Assembly (NCBI GenBank): GCA_028015205.1
Contig: CM051521.1
Location: 103,206,513-103,270,512, forward strand
Direction: 5' to 3'
DNA from: Mytilisepta virgata
Taxonomy: Eukaryota; Mollusca; Bivalvia; Mytilida; Mytilidae
Length of the DNA: 64,000 nucleotides
Every line of letters starts with the position of its first letter. Within the stretch, counting starts at the first letter, position 1. The notes under the pieces are model-generated. The model was not told where the DNA came from. It made no database searches and worked only from the letters and a program-made list of their open reading frames with translations. Below, piece by piece: positions 49,801-60,361 of this stretch. The translations under genes were made by a program, and so were the position numbers.

Positions 49801-49869
49801 GGACTGTTGGGTGGAATTAAGGGTTGGGCATTGAGGCAAAGGATATTTGATAAAAAAATATTTCTATAG
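37898..49869 (+). CDS. Membrane-anchored UPF0489 (C5orf22-like) protein with intact motifs
   Basis: Four exons (37898-38207, 40602-40663, 45147-45272, 48718-49869), GT-AG, phases 1/0/0, 549 residues. A second ATG at 37913 (residue 6) is an alternative start. Residues about 14-36 are hydrophobic and flanked by Lys/Arg, so a type II signal anchor is likely; as I recall, human C5orf22 has none. The family core follows: VVEEHHEVIPYW (97-108), [11 protein letters not shown] (126-136), [14 protein letters not shown] (285-290) and [10 protein letters not shown] (489-498). These correspond to EDHQEVLP, HFDSHPD, DIDLDF and RSSLDDYCP in human C5orf22 (recalled, not searched). The His/Asp pattern suggests metal binding, perhaps like arginase/deacetylase folds, but no reaction is known. 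Introns of 2.4, 4.5 and 3.4 kb are full of repeats. AATAAA at 50193 may be its poly(A) signal. It is the tandem partner of the gene ending at 34239. Confidence 0.9.
38329..38470. repeat. Intronic foldback, about 43-bp arms
   Basis: TATTGCATTGTAGTGGGG and AGATTTATTCACATCA on the left are matched in reverse by TGATGTGAATAAATCT and CCCCCTACTATAATGC on the right, with a loop of about 55 bp. It lies 120 bp after exon 1 of the second UPF0489-like gene. It could be a short MITE; no RNA function is shown. Confidence 0.75.
39105..39470 (+). repeat. Dispersed repeat, also at 46985-47290
   Basis: Starts TTTATGCCCCTGTACC. The part from 39195 matches 46985-47260 with ordered shared segments (TTTCT(C/G)AGAA, AATGATATTATAC, AATCCTCTTA, ACACTGAACAC, TTTAATGCAT). 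Non-coding, in intron 1 of the second UPF0489-like gene. Confidence 0.55.
41290..42112 (+). repeat. Dispersed repeat family A (intronic copy)
   Basis: Starts GTCGAGCATGCGACTTAAGTC with an internal inverted GAAAGCTCGAC, and ends CAGGCGAGACATTTTTGTGTG. Two internal units of about 150 bp share TTTGGTGTATGGAAGGATT, GTACATGTCCAACTGG and GACCT(G/T)GACCTCATTTTCAT. It lies in intron 2 of the second UPF0489-like gene. Confidence 0.7.
42360..42740. repeat. Dispersed repeat family D, copy 2
   Basis: Matches 18059-18540 in order (ACGAACTCCTATAAAAACC, GGAAGGGTAAGCATTTCC, TCATGATGACGACC). Two overlapping minus-strand open frames fall here but show no known domain and are probably fortuitous. Confidence 0.55.
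43388..44960 (+). repeat. Dispersed repeat with 158-bp tandem array and three-unit higher order
   Basis: Begins ACTAGAGGTAGGGGCTGTCG. Inside, TTTGGAATT(C/T) recurs at 43831, 43989, 44147, 44306, 44464, 44622 and 44781, a unit of 158-159 bp. Units one and four share AATGATTTAAATTCAGAAAT, two and five share TTAGCAAGCAACAATATGAC, and three and six match, so a 475-bp trimer was duplicated as a block. A single-copy relative is at 47305-47970. It lies in intron 2 of the second UPF0489-like gene. Confidence 0.9.
45681..46974 (+). repeat. Dispersed repeat family C, left inverted copy
   Basis: Begins with the palindrome ATACGACCGCAAAATTTTTG plus CGGTCGTAT and ends near TGCGGTCGTATCTAGC and GCGGAGCATTTTA, so the tips are inverted ACGACCGCA/TGCGGTCGT. 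Three tandem units of about 160 bp (AAATCTATGAAATTTAA, AAGGTTTATGACCACAAAAG) follow the head. It is the inverted partner of 53608-55854 and lies in intron 3 of the second UPF0489-like gene. Confidence 0.85.
47305..47970 (+). repeat. Single-unit relative of the 43388-44960 repeat
   Basis: Starts ACTAGAGGTAGGGGCTGTCG and follows the same order of segments (ACAGTTTGCATCT, CACAACCCACTTTTACT, GATAAAATTTTAGTAAT, TTGGTAAGCAACAATATGGC), with only about one and a half of the 158-bp units. It probably represents the form before tandem growth. Confidence 0.8.
48113..48166. repeat. Perfect 25-bp hairpin with 4-base loop
   Basis: Positions 48113-48137 are exactly reverse-complementary to 48142-48166, with loop GACA. 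The arm contains GTAGCAGTGACACATATGG. It lies in intron 3 of the second UPF0489-like gene, 550 bp before exon 4. The stem is short for an animal microRNA precursor and unusually perfect, so a recent foldback or inserted palindrome is equally possible. Confidence 0.9.
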
Positions 49870-50340
49870 CAGTATGAAAGGCATAATACATGTATTGTTA
49901 TTTATGATTACATAAAAAATATTATGTTTTTCCTTTGGTGTTTATATATGTATATCAGTTTTAATCAGGCCAAAAAGCAAAAAAGCCATGGAAGGTTTTT
50001 GACATAAATTTGATCTTCTGTTGGTTAGCCTTTTACATTCAAATGGATTCATTGGAATGCCTGGACCAAATGAACTAAAACTTTGCATAAAGCACCATCT
50101 GTAGGGTTTCTATATGTATACAGACTGCACATTTTGTCAGTGTATCAACTTGTTTCTGATTGGTCAGAGTTTGAAATTGAAATATATATTTAAATAAAGG
50201 GCTTCACTAACTGCAGCATGATACAACTGCATCATGTTGACATGTAAACAATTAAAGTAAATGTGGACACACAATTATGCCTAACCCAATGTTGGATATT
50301 GTGATAACGTTACAAAGAAATATTGGAGCCTTGAACAAAA
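49870..50340. other. 3' flank of the second UPF0489-like gene
   Basis: Probable 3' UTR, with AATAAA at 50193-50198. Nothing else recognisable. Confidence 0.4.
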
Positions 50341-51925
50341 ACCAGATGAAAATCTCAAAAATATTGAAATCCAGCTATGTTGCTTTTAACCCCATATATC
50401 TTAAAAACTGTAAAAGATAAGGAAAATCTGTTGATATACTACTGTAAGCACTCATCCAGACGACCTGAAAGAAAAAATCCCCAATTAAATTGGATAAACA
50501 ATACAAATTTTATGTTTCCTCTGACCCTTTTGTCTCAGAAACAACAAAAGATAGAAAAAATTTGTTAGCATACTTACATGTATGAAAGCACTTATGAAGG
50601 TAAATTAAAAGAAAAAAATCCCCATAAGAATTGTATGAAGCCACATTCCTTTTTTTGCCCTTTTACCCCTTATATCTCAAAAACCGTAAAACATGGAAGA
50701 AATGTGTTGATATATATCTGGAAGATAAATTAAAAGAAAATACCCCCATTAAAGTCTGCTGAAAATTAATATATTAGGTGTCCAGCTAAACGGCTAATTT
50801 TGGCTCCTTTAATACCTTTTATCTCTGCAATGACAAAAGTGACATAAAAATGCCTGGAGTAAGTTTTATTACTTTATTATGATGAACCATTTAAGTAAAC
50901 TGTTGCGCCTTATGCACATGATATGCCTGTCTGCAGCAACAGCTATGAAGTTGTGAAGGAGTAGGAAAATGTTTATTTTTTAGCAAATTAAGTGTCGTGT
51001 TACTTTTTCAAGGGCTTAATATATCTAAATTTTAACACTGTAACAATAAACTAAATATCACCATTGTGTAAACAGGACTCAAATTTTTATGCTTACAAAA
51101 AATTGCTTATATTTGGACAATAACTCTGGAACGACAAAAAAGAAAATCGTCTAAAAGAATACAGACCCTCAGACCACCATTTGTAAGAATTTATAAAAGT
51201 TTGAAAAAAAATATTGTCGAGGCATACTGGAGTTGGTGCACAACATGTGAAAAATTGCTTTTATTTGGATAATCTAAGTCCCATCACTCTGGAACGACAA
51301 AAGTGAAAATCATCAAACTGTATGTAGACCCTCAGACCACCATTTCTAATAATGTGTTAAAGCTTGAAGAAAATCAGTCAAGGCGCGGCCAGAGGACAAC
51401 GGTATACCATAATGCGCCCATTGTTGCGCGACGTATAAAAAAATCAAAATCGGATAAGAAATAAAAAATTCGAAAATTAAGGTGTGTGCCTTTTTTGGCC
51501 CATTTTATCTTTAAAACCACAGGCACTTGTGCAATTGACTCCATATGGGTATATAAGGATTGGGGATGCCTATTTCATAGAAACAAGTGCCTGTGTTTAA
51601 AACGGTACAAGAGATAGTGAAAAACAGATTTTAAGAAATTTATCCATTTTCAACAAGAAACATTAAAAATCATAAAAATTGGATCAACATTTTAAAAGTT
51701 GCACCAATATTATGAAAAAAACCCTAAATAACCCCAGAAAAAAGGGAGGGACCAGATCTCCCAAAATCATCGCCAACCTGTATTTTTTATGGGGGAACAT
51801 TGTGGTAAAATATTCTAAGAATACGTTCAATAGAACAAAAGTAAATGAGCAAAAACCTAACTGTCTACGTACAACGACAGGCTCATACCATAATTCGTTC
51901 ACAAAAAATTTGCGGTCGTATAAAA
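50341..51925 (-). repeat. Dispersed repeat with internal tandem units, family C-like end
   Basis: The right end TTTGCGGTCGTATAAAAAG (about 51907-51925) matches the head of family C in reverse. Inside are repeated blocks: a unit with ATCTCAAAAACCGTAAAA near 50385 and 50670, and another with ACTCTGGAACGACAAAA and ACCCTCAGACCACCATTT near 51125 and 51290. The left boundary is uncertain. No coding domain. Confidence 0.5.
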
Positions 51926-52148
51926 AGACAACATTCTCTGTGAGCGTCTCTGGTCAGATTCATCAACAATCATGGCAGTAATTGCCAATAGTTCCTACTA
52001 GTAAAACCTTTTAAGGGAATCTTGGAAAGAACCTGAAAAAAAATATGACTGCATTAGCTCTTAGTTCTCTGTAACTGAAAAGCCAAATGAACCAATACGT
52101 CGTGGAATTCACCAGGAATATATTCTCACTAAAAGATCTGACCATTTT

Positions 52149-52815
52149 TATGCCCCCATTGCTTGGCAGAGGGGCATTAAGTTTTACCCTTGTCCATCCG
52201 TCCGTCGGTACGTATGTCCCGAAATTGGTTTCCGTTCCGTTTAGTTTGCCTCTATGAAATGGTATGAAATTTGTATACAATGCAAACAGAGATCGATTTT
52301 GAATTTGGGTGGGTCACGTTCACCGTTCTGGAGTTATGCCCCTTTATAAATGGGAAAATTGCTGAATTTGCCATTTTCGCACTATATTTTACTTTGCCTC
52401 AACCACATGTTATGAAACTTATACACAATGCTTAATAGCACCAACACAGACCGAGTTCGAATTTGGGTGGGGTCACGTTCACTGTTCTGGAGTTATGCCC
52501 CTTTATTAATGGAAAAATTGCCAAATTTGCCGCTTTACTTTACCTCAACCAAATGTTATTAAACTTATACACAATGCTTATTACCACCAAACATTGATCA
52601 AGTTCGAATTTGAGTGGCGTCACTTTCATCGTTCTTGTGTTATGCCCCTTTATAAGTTGAGAATTGCCAAATTTGCCGTTTTGACTGTCTATGACTTTTA
52701 CTTATTAAGTTTCAAAGAAAACAAAACGTCCACAGGTTTGAAGTAGTACATTGACTCTTGCATATATTTATAAGCGAGGGCATCCGGACACCCATGGACA
52801 CATTCTTATTTTAAG
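52149..52815 (+). repeat. Dispersed repeat with ATGCCCC...GGGGCAT head
   Basis: Opens with a hairpin, TATGCCCCCATTGC and AGAGGGGCATTAAG, followed by three diverged tandem units of about 120 bp, each with TTCGAATTTG(G/A)GTGG, TTATGCCCCTTTAT and ATTGC(C/T)(A/G)AATTTGCC. It ends near GAGGGCATCCGGACACCC. Non-coding. Confidence 0.65.
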
Positions 52816-52971
52816 ATGATTTCAAAATTAAAGTCACATTTTTTCCTGCTATTTACGCTTTCCACCTTTTTGGCTTGAACTTTGCTAAATACACATATGG
52901 CATGTTATCTTTGATCCTTCAGAGGGTTTACTAGAGGGTTCTTCTTATCAATATTTCCAAACCCAAGTTTG

Positions 52972-53246
52972 TTTGTTTGTTTGTTTGTTTAGTTGGGGTT
53001 TAACGCCGTTTTCAGCACATTTGGCCATTTCGCGGCGGCCAGTTTTTATTGGTGGAGGAAGCCGGAGTACCCGGAGAGAACCACCGACCTTCGGTAGGAA
53101 AATTGGCAATCCTTGTCAATTAAGATCGGAGTCGAACACACCCCGTCACAGGTAGGATTCGAACTCACAACCCCAGCGTTGACAGGCTAGTGATCATTAG
53201 CAGTCATGACGAACTACCTAGACCACTCGGCCACCGAGGCCCCCCC
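52972..53246 (-). mobile_element. tRNA-derived SINE, RUDI-like
   Basis: On the minus strand it begins with a clear tRNA-like head: box A TGGCCGAGTGGTCTA and box B GAGTTCGAATCC, close to a Leu/Ser tRNA. A conserved body with CCGGGTACTCCGGCTTCC follows, and the tail is a GTTT/AAAC simple repeat. The flanking repeat CAAGTTTG at 52964-52971 and 53247-53254 is a probable target-site duplication. Structure and body match what I recall of the bivalve RUDI family with a Meta-type central domain; the family name is from memory. Confidence 0.85.
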
Positions 53247-53607
53247 CAAGTTTGTATTTCTGTGGAAAAAGTTTGACATTACAACGGTTGCCTGATATAA
53301 AGTATGTACATGTATTCATATAGGTAAAGTATACTTATTTTAGAACCTACATAAAAATGAGGTGCAATGTATTGCTTTCTCTTAAATAATATCTAACAGA
53401 TCTGGATCAAATATTCTCTTTGTCAATTTAAAGTGGTTTACTACAGTAAATTATACTTTGTAACCTTTTTCATGAAAACGAAAATCTTTCATTTATTACA
53501 TGTGCATTTATGATCATTTATGCTGGAAGTATGGAAGATCCCAATATGATCACTATGTCTAAATGACATTAATCTTTTTCAGCCAAATAGAATATCGGCT
53601 CATTGAA

Positions 53608-55854
53608 TAAAATGCTCCGCTGGGCGCAGCTAGATACGACCGCAGATGTCGAACCCTGAATAGTTGGGGCAATTATGAACACAACATTCAAGCTTGATAC
53701 AATACTGAATTTGGATTGTGAATAAATATTTGACACAGCATAGGTTTCTGACACAGAATGAATGTTGTCTAAGAACTTAAAAATTTTTAATTTACCTATT
53801 CAAACCATATCAGTATTATTTGTTTTTATATATAAATCAGAAATAACCAATTTAAAATTTAAAATTGGGCACACATATCAATTTCTTGCTATTGCGCAAT
53901 ACTGTGTAATTGAAAATTTCTTCAAATATTTGACACATACATGTAATAGGTTTCTGACACAGAATAACTGAAATCAAAGAACTTAAAATTGGTCATATGA
54001 TTTGAATTTATATTCAGTTTTTTGCTTCTTGTGCAATACAATATGCTGTGGAGAATTGCCCCCCCCCCCCCCCCCAAAAAAAAATAATAATTTACCCCTT
54101 TTTTTAGCTTTTGTGCAATACACTATGAAGTTGCACATTGACCCCCCCCCCCCCCCCTCCCAAAACAAAAAACAAAAAACAATAAAATTTATTGTAACCC
54201 CCCCTTTTTTGCTAAAAAAAATTTGAAATTTTCTTTTTAATTTATGAAATATGAAATGAGAAAAAATTACCCCCTCCCCAATTTCTCATTTACCCCCCCC
54301 CCCCAAATTTTGTTTTCAACCCCCCCCCCCCCCCCCCTCCCCCATTTCTTTATACTTTGCAACCATAACAGCCCATTTAAATACACCATAACATATTAAA
54401 ATAGAAAATGACATCATAGTCATGGCAAATTTTAAATATACATAATTTAAAAGCAGTTTAGATAAGATAAACAAAAAAGCTTCATCAGCACATTTTATAT
54501 TGGCAAATTTCCAATGGAATTTGTTAATAATAAAGTTTTGATAACAGGGCACACATATCAATTTCTTGCTATTGCGCAATACTGTGCAATTGAAAATTTC
54601 TTCAAATATTTGACACATAATAGGTTTCTGACACAGAATAACTGAAATAAAGAACTTAGAATTGGTCATATGATTTGAATTTATATTCAATTTTTTGCTT
54701 TTGTGTAATACAATATGCTGTGGAGAATTGCCCCTCCCCCCCCCCCAAAAAAAAAAAAAATAAATTACCCCCTTTTTAGCTTTAATTTTGGACCCCGATT
54801 TGGACCAACTTGAAAACTGGGCCCATAATAAAAAAACTAAGTACATGTTTAGATTCAGCATATCAAAGAACCCCAAGAATTCAATTTTTGTTAAAATCAA
54901 ACTAAGTTTAATTTTGGACCCTTTGGACCTTAATGTAGACCAATTTGAAAACGGGACCAAAAATTAAGAATCTAAATGCACGGTTAGATTCGGCATATCA
55001 AAGAACCCCAATAGTTCAATTTTCGATGAAATCAAACAAAGTTTAATTTTGTACCCCGATTTGGACCAACTTGAAAACTGGGCCCATAATAAAAAAACTA
55101 AGTACATGTTTAGATTCAGCATATCAAAGAACCCAAAGAATTCAATTTTTGTTAAAATCAAACTAAGTTTAATTTTGGACCCTTTGGACCTTAATGTAGA
55201 CCAATTTGAAAACGGGACCAAAAATTAAGAATCTAAATGCACGGTTAGATTCGGCATATCAAAGAACCCCAATAGTTCAATTTTCAATGAAATCAAACAA
55301 AGTTTAATTTTGGACCCTTTTGGCCCCTAATTCCTAAAATGTTGGGACCAAAACTCCAAAAATCATTCCCAACCTTCCTTTTGTGGTCATAAACCTTGTG
55401 TTTAAATTTCATAGATTTCTATTTACTTATACTAAAGTTATTGTGCAAAAACCAAGAAAAATGCTTATTTTGGCCCTTTTTTAGCCCCTAATTCCTAAAC
55501 TGTTGGGACCAAAACTCCCAAAAACAATCCCAACCTTCCTTTTGTGGTCATAAACCTTGTGTTAAAATTTCATAGATTTCTATTTACTTATACTAGAGTT
55601 ATTGTGCGAAAACCAAGAAAAATGCTTATTGGGCCCTTTTTTGGCCCCTGATTCTTAAACTGTTGGGACCAAAACTCCCAAAATCAATCCCAACCTTCCT
55701 TTTGTGGTCATAAACCTTGTGTTTAAATTTCATAGATTTCTATTAACTTATACTAAAGTTATAGTGCGAAAACCAAATGTCTTCGGACGACGACGACGAC
55801 GACGCCAACGTCATACCAATATACGACCGCAAAAATTTTGCGGTCGTATAAAAA
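53608..55854 (-). repeat. Dispersed repeat family C, right inverted copy, enlarged
   Basis: Reverse-orientation partner of 45681-46974: the right end is the ATACGACCGCAAAAATTTTG/CGGTCGTAT palindrome and the left end is TAAAATGCTCCGC. The block with TTCTGACACAGAATAACTG occurs twice (near 53950 and 54625), and the block with TTAGATTCAGCATATCAAAG is also doubled (54850, 55110), so this copy grew by internal duplication. Long C tracts sit at 54060-54075, 54141-54158 and 54291-54340. Minus-strand open frames here are repeat-derived. Confidence 0.85.
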
Positions 55855-56058
55855 TACTCTATATCCTTATATTTTCACCTTTATATATTTGGCTTCAATT
55901 ATGTATGGTAAAAACCTGAATGAATTCTACAATTCCACTGTAATATTATAGTTGTATTCTTTTTGAATGAATCTTGATAATCTTTCAGGATGCTACTATG
56001 CCACTTTCTTTTTATACAACCCCAAAATACACAGCAAACCCACAAAAAAAACCCTACT

Positions 56059-56614
56059 GTGATACTGGTATGAATTTTAAGCTGAAATGCCACTTTTGAC
56101 CATTTAATCAATGTTTAACAGCATTTCCTGTAACAACTGTCACGTTGTTTTAACCTGTATTTCTAGGTCCAGCTGACGTTTACTGAAAAAAAGGTATGAA
56201 AGAACCGCTCAAAATACAAAGAGGAAACCCCGAATTGACTCAAAATGCTTCCCTTCATCTCTATTTACTTTTTACTCAGCGAAAACCATTATGTATTAAC
56301 GAAATCAATCTTTTGTCTCCCGGGAGCAGGTCATTCTTGCCCATTAGTATACATTCATGAGGTCAACTGAGAAACATTTTGTTTCTTGCGATTCTATTGT
56401 TTGTTGTAAAGTGGTTTTCCAAGCGGGTTATGGTAAAATTTCGAAGCGGGCTTACCTCTTTGTATTTTGAGTGGTTGTTTCATACCTTTCTTTTTTTTTC
56501 CAGTTAACGACAGCTGGACATAGAAATAAAAGTTAATACCACACAGTTGTAACACGAAATGCTGTTAAACATCGATAAATGGTCAAAAGTGGTACTTTCA
56601 GGACCGGTATCACA
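56059..56614. mobile_element. Foldback element, about 180-bp inverted arms
   Basis: The left arm (56059-56240: TGTGATACTGG, GCCACTTTTGACCATTTA, AACAGCATTTC, CAGCTG, AAAATACAAAGAGG) is matched in reverse by 56435-56614 (CCTCTTTGTATTTTGAG, CAGCTG, GAAATGCTGTT, AAATGGTCAAAAGTGG, CCGGTATCACA). The loop of about 190 bp is unique. No transposase; MITE-like. Confidence 0.85.
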
Positions 56615-57529
56615 CGAGGGGAAGTTTCGAGGGGGAAGGAGGCAGAATTCATGTTCCTGTGTGGGTTGTCGTCCGTAAACGGTTAGGTTTCCACTCATTT
56701 ACTCTAGTTCTATTTAACGTATCCTTATAATATTTTACAACAATGATTGATTTTGGGCCTTCCCGTTTTTTCTCTGGTGGGTCAATTTAGTCATTTTATC
56801 AAGGATTTTTTAATGTAGTTCACATAGGGTGGTATCTTAAACTATATACTCGGCTGGTGGCCATTTTGGACGACAGATTGGCAACAATGTACCAATAATT
56901 GGTCAGCAACTCAAAAGAAACATTTGCACCATTTTTTGTTTAAGAATGCAGAACAGACTTTTGATAGTTTCTTAAAAAAATTTAGCTGTTTTTCCCTGAA
57001 TATATGATGTCATAAGCATGGAATCCTCTCTATGTATAAGCACTAGGTACTATTATTGGATTGTTTTTTTTATGTTTTATTATTAAATTAAGAGTCTTAG
57101 CTGTATTTTAAAAGCTAAAAAGAACAGTAAATGTAAAAAGTTAAACCTGCTCATAGAATCCTTACAAAGGAGAGGCTACTCCATAAAGATAAAGATTTCT
57201 GTCATGTCAAAATACAACATTTTTAAATCAGGTAATTTAGCAAATTTGGAAGGTGGAATCCGCCCCATTTTTTTCTTGTGTTAAAACTACTTTAACCTGC
57301 CCTTCAAAATGCACATACACGAAGATCCCAAATTTCCGGAGAAAGCTGTCATAGCATGCCCTTAAGGTGTTCATTGTTTTTGATATTTTAAGGGGGGAGG
57401 CATTTTTTTTTGGTCATCTTCAAGAAAATTATCAATGCATATGAGCATATAAATACAGAAGGCAAATACTTTTTAAAATTATCAGTACATATGAGCATAT
57501 AAATATTGAAAACAGATCAATACTTTTTG
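56615..57529. other. Intergenic, no gene seen
   Basis: AT-rich sequence with a short direct repeat near 57427-57510 (CATATGAGCATATAAATA occurs twice). No gene recognised. Confidence 0.4.
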
Positions 57530-58048
57530 CTTGGGTGGGTTTGGATGACTTTTAAATAAAACTCTGAAAGAGTGCAACCTTAGGACCATTGCTGCTAAGT
57601 TTGGTTCAAATTGGCTCGTTGGTTTCCGACAAGAAGAAATTTTAGTGATTTTACCTTAGGGTCCTATGTTAAACTAATTTCGGCTATGGCGGCCATCTTG
57701 GATCACGAACCAGGTCATCAGACATAATTCTGAAAGAGGACCACCTAAGGACCATTGCTGCTAAGTTTGGTTCAAATTGACTCGGTGGTTTCGAACAAAA
57801 AGAAATTTTAGTAATTTTCCCATAGGGTCCTATGTTAAACTAAGTTCGGCTATGGCGGCCATCTTGTATCATGAACCCCGTCATCGGACACAATTCTGAA
57901 AGAGGACCACCTAAGGACCATTGCTGAAAAGTTTTGTTCAAATTGGCACAGTGGTTTCAGAGGAGATCTTCAAGTGAAATGTTGACAGATGATGGACGGA
58001 CGACGGACGCCAAGTGAGAAAAGCTCACATGTAGGCCAGGTGAGCTAA
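57530..58048 (-). repeat. Dispersed repeat family B, reverse copy
   Basis: Family B in reverse: it ends at CAGGTGAGCT and has units with GTCCTATGTTAAACTAA, GGCGGCCATCTTG and AGGACCATTGCTG. A fragment of the same head, with GCTCACATG and CAGGTGAGCT, is repeated at 58585-58692. Confidence 0.65.
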
Positions 58049-58699
58049 TAAAACCAGATAGACGTTAAAATAATATTTTCTTTCATAAATTTACAAAAAA
58101 GAAAAACTAACATAAGGAATGTACATAAATATAAATAAAAACATATATAACATCATTTCTATATTAAACTTCTATATGGAATTTCCGACAACTCAGAGAA
58201 ACATTATCCAGTGAGACAATATTCATACTATGAGTTTCAAACATAAATTACACATGACAATGTCAAACTTTGGTATAAATGTAAAACAATGAAAATACAA
58301 TCAAACTACCACAATAATTATTATTTGGAGGTTTTTGATTATGAACACAAGTTTTATCATTTCATAATTCTTAAAATTTCAAAATATTTTAATATCAGAC
58401 AATCTCAATTTGCTTTCTACTAAGGTATCATAAAGGGGAACCCCTTTGTTTAAGACATAAAAACTAATGAGGTTTGACCGTATTTTTGTTTTCTTTTGAA
58501 ACAAGCATTCTGAGAGTATTGCTGAGCAATATAATGTTCACTATTGGCTAGAGATATGAGAAAACACACCTAATGCTCAGTAATTGGTTTAGTAGTTTCA
58601 GAGGAGAAGATCTTTGAAAAAGTTTATGACGGACGACGGACACCAAGTGATGGCAAAAGCTCACATGTCCTTTCACGACAGGTGAGCTAAAAAACTTTA

Positions 58700-60220
58700 A
58701 AGGATCATTTATTGTAAACAGTTTCTGGAGAAAGATTGATGGACAGACCGATAGAGTGCAAACCTATAGCCCCCTTTGGCATTGCCAGTGGGGGACTTGT
58801 AACCTCAATTCATGTGGTGCACACTTGTAATAAAAGTAGCAGGTTATTTAGGGTGCACCTCATGATTGAGGTTCTTTCTTCAAAGACCATTTAAAAAAAC
58901 ACAGTTAATCCTTTGATAAATATATTTTCTCATTGTTGTAAAAAGTGTTTTTTTATACTGTAAATAATGTACAAATAATTAAATGAATTTTTATACATTA
59001 TTTTTATAAAAGTACCTAATATTTGTTTTGACAACGCATTGTACAATGTACATTTTAAAAAAAGTATAAAAACACACATATATGTATATATCATTCATGC
59101 ATAACAAACACATACTTGTATATGTCATTCATTCATTCATGACAAATGAAATTTGAATAAATACATTTTTAGCAGTGAAAGCGCTAGTACAGTAAATGTT
59201 GTGAAATCGACTGATTTATTTTTTTTCCCCTTCTTTTTTTATACATTTTTAGATATATGTAAAACCAGGCAAAAATATTTAGTAGCTTCTCATGCCATTT
59301 TTTCAAATTTGTGAGGGAAGGGACGAGATTTTTTTAATTCTTACAATCTGCACATTACAATATAAATTTAATCAAGAATTTTATCAGTTAACCTATTAAA
59401 AGTCAATGACCAGGGTTTTTCATACAAAATGTGTGTGATATTTTAAAATCTAAGGGAAGGAATAAGCATCCCTTTGTAAGCATATAACTAAATATATTTC
59501 AAAGGTTATATTACTTCACACAGCATTTTACATAATATTTATATATGTTATGTTCATAACTTTGACCTCTGTTATATTGACAACAAAATACAATCAACAT
59601 TTTGTGATTGCAATGGACTATGATATCATCAAAAACTGATTTAAAATTTTTATTTTTCTGCAGTAAAAATTCAGTAAATTGTAATTGTGGGGCCAATAAA
59701 ATACTCAGGAATTTGAGATAACTAAAGTCAACAGTATAAAAACTTAGAACTGCACATTCTATGTCTAATATTTACATTTAAACAAAGGAAACATTATAAA
59801 TAAATATTTAATTTACAAATTCAAAGCATGTAGTATATACTTTTACATAATTATAAACTAAAACTCATAACAAATAAATAAAAATAAAAAATAATAAATA
59901 ATCTAGTACGATTTTGTAATGTGAAAAATATTATTATGGACATATAATATGTATATAAATATGAGCCTATATAACTTCCTGAATTTGAAATAAGGATGAT
60001 GGTTTGAATTTTAAATTGTATCTACAATTGCCTGCAATATTCCACAAATTATAACCGCATTGTTCTTCATTCATATTTATACAATTACTTATTTTCAACC
60101 ACATTCACACATTGCTGTCTACGTTCATCTAAACAATTTGTGAAAGACATAAAAAAAAGACAGGGCTGAACACACCGTCTTTCTCCTTTGGTAGTGTGAA
60201 GCTCAGTCAGCTACATCTTG
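58700..60220 (-). other. Possible 3' UTR of a minus-strand gene, otherwise nothing seen
   Basis: Long AT-rich stretch with few repeats, directly after the stop codon (minus strand) of the exon at 60221-60313. A short inverted repeat sits near 58801-58875 (CCTCAATTCATGTGGTGCAC against GTGCACCTCATGATTGAGG). Low repeat density would fit a long 3' UTR, but no site is defined. Confidence 0.3.
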
Positions 60221-60313
60221 TCATGACTTATCTCTCCGCTGTCGATCTTCTTCCATCATCCTTTCTAATTCTTTTGATCTCTTCTTATCTATAAGTTCCA
60301 TCTCTCTTATCAG
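60221..60313 (-). CDS. Putative terminal coding exon of an unidentified gene
   Basis: On the minus strand a good acceptor (TTTATATTTTACAG) is followed by 30 sense codons and TGA. The peptide is highly charged, with segments LIREMELIDKKRSKELE and RMMEEDRQRRDKS, typical of a C-terminal coiled or helical tail. The G+C content and codon pattern differ from the AT-rich surroundings. I do not recognise the protein. Its other exons would lie to the right, beyond the repeat at 60362-61830 and possibly outside the window. The frame is chosen from the acceptor and the long charged helix; another frame cannot be excluded. Confidence 0.5.
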   Translation of the reverse strand: MIREMELIDKKRSKELERMMEEDRQRRDKS

Positions 60314-60361
60314 CTGTAAAATATAAAAACTCCACTATAATTTCTCTGTTAACAACAAACT

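Noticed and set aside
54316..54960. Minus-strand 214-codon open frame
   Set aside because: It lies entirely in family C repeat DNA and includes a poly-glycine run from a C tract. The left copy of the repeat does not keep the frame.
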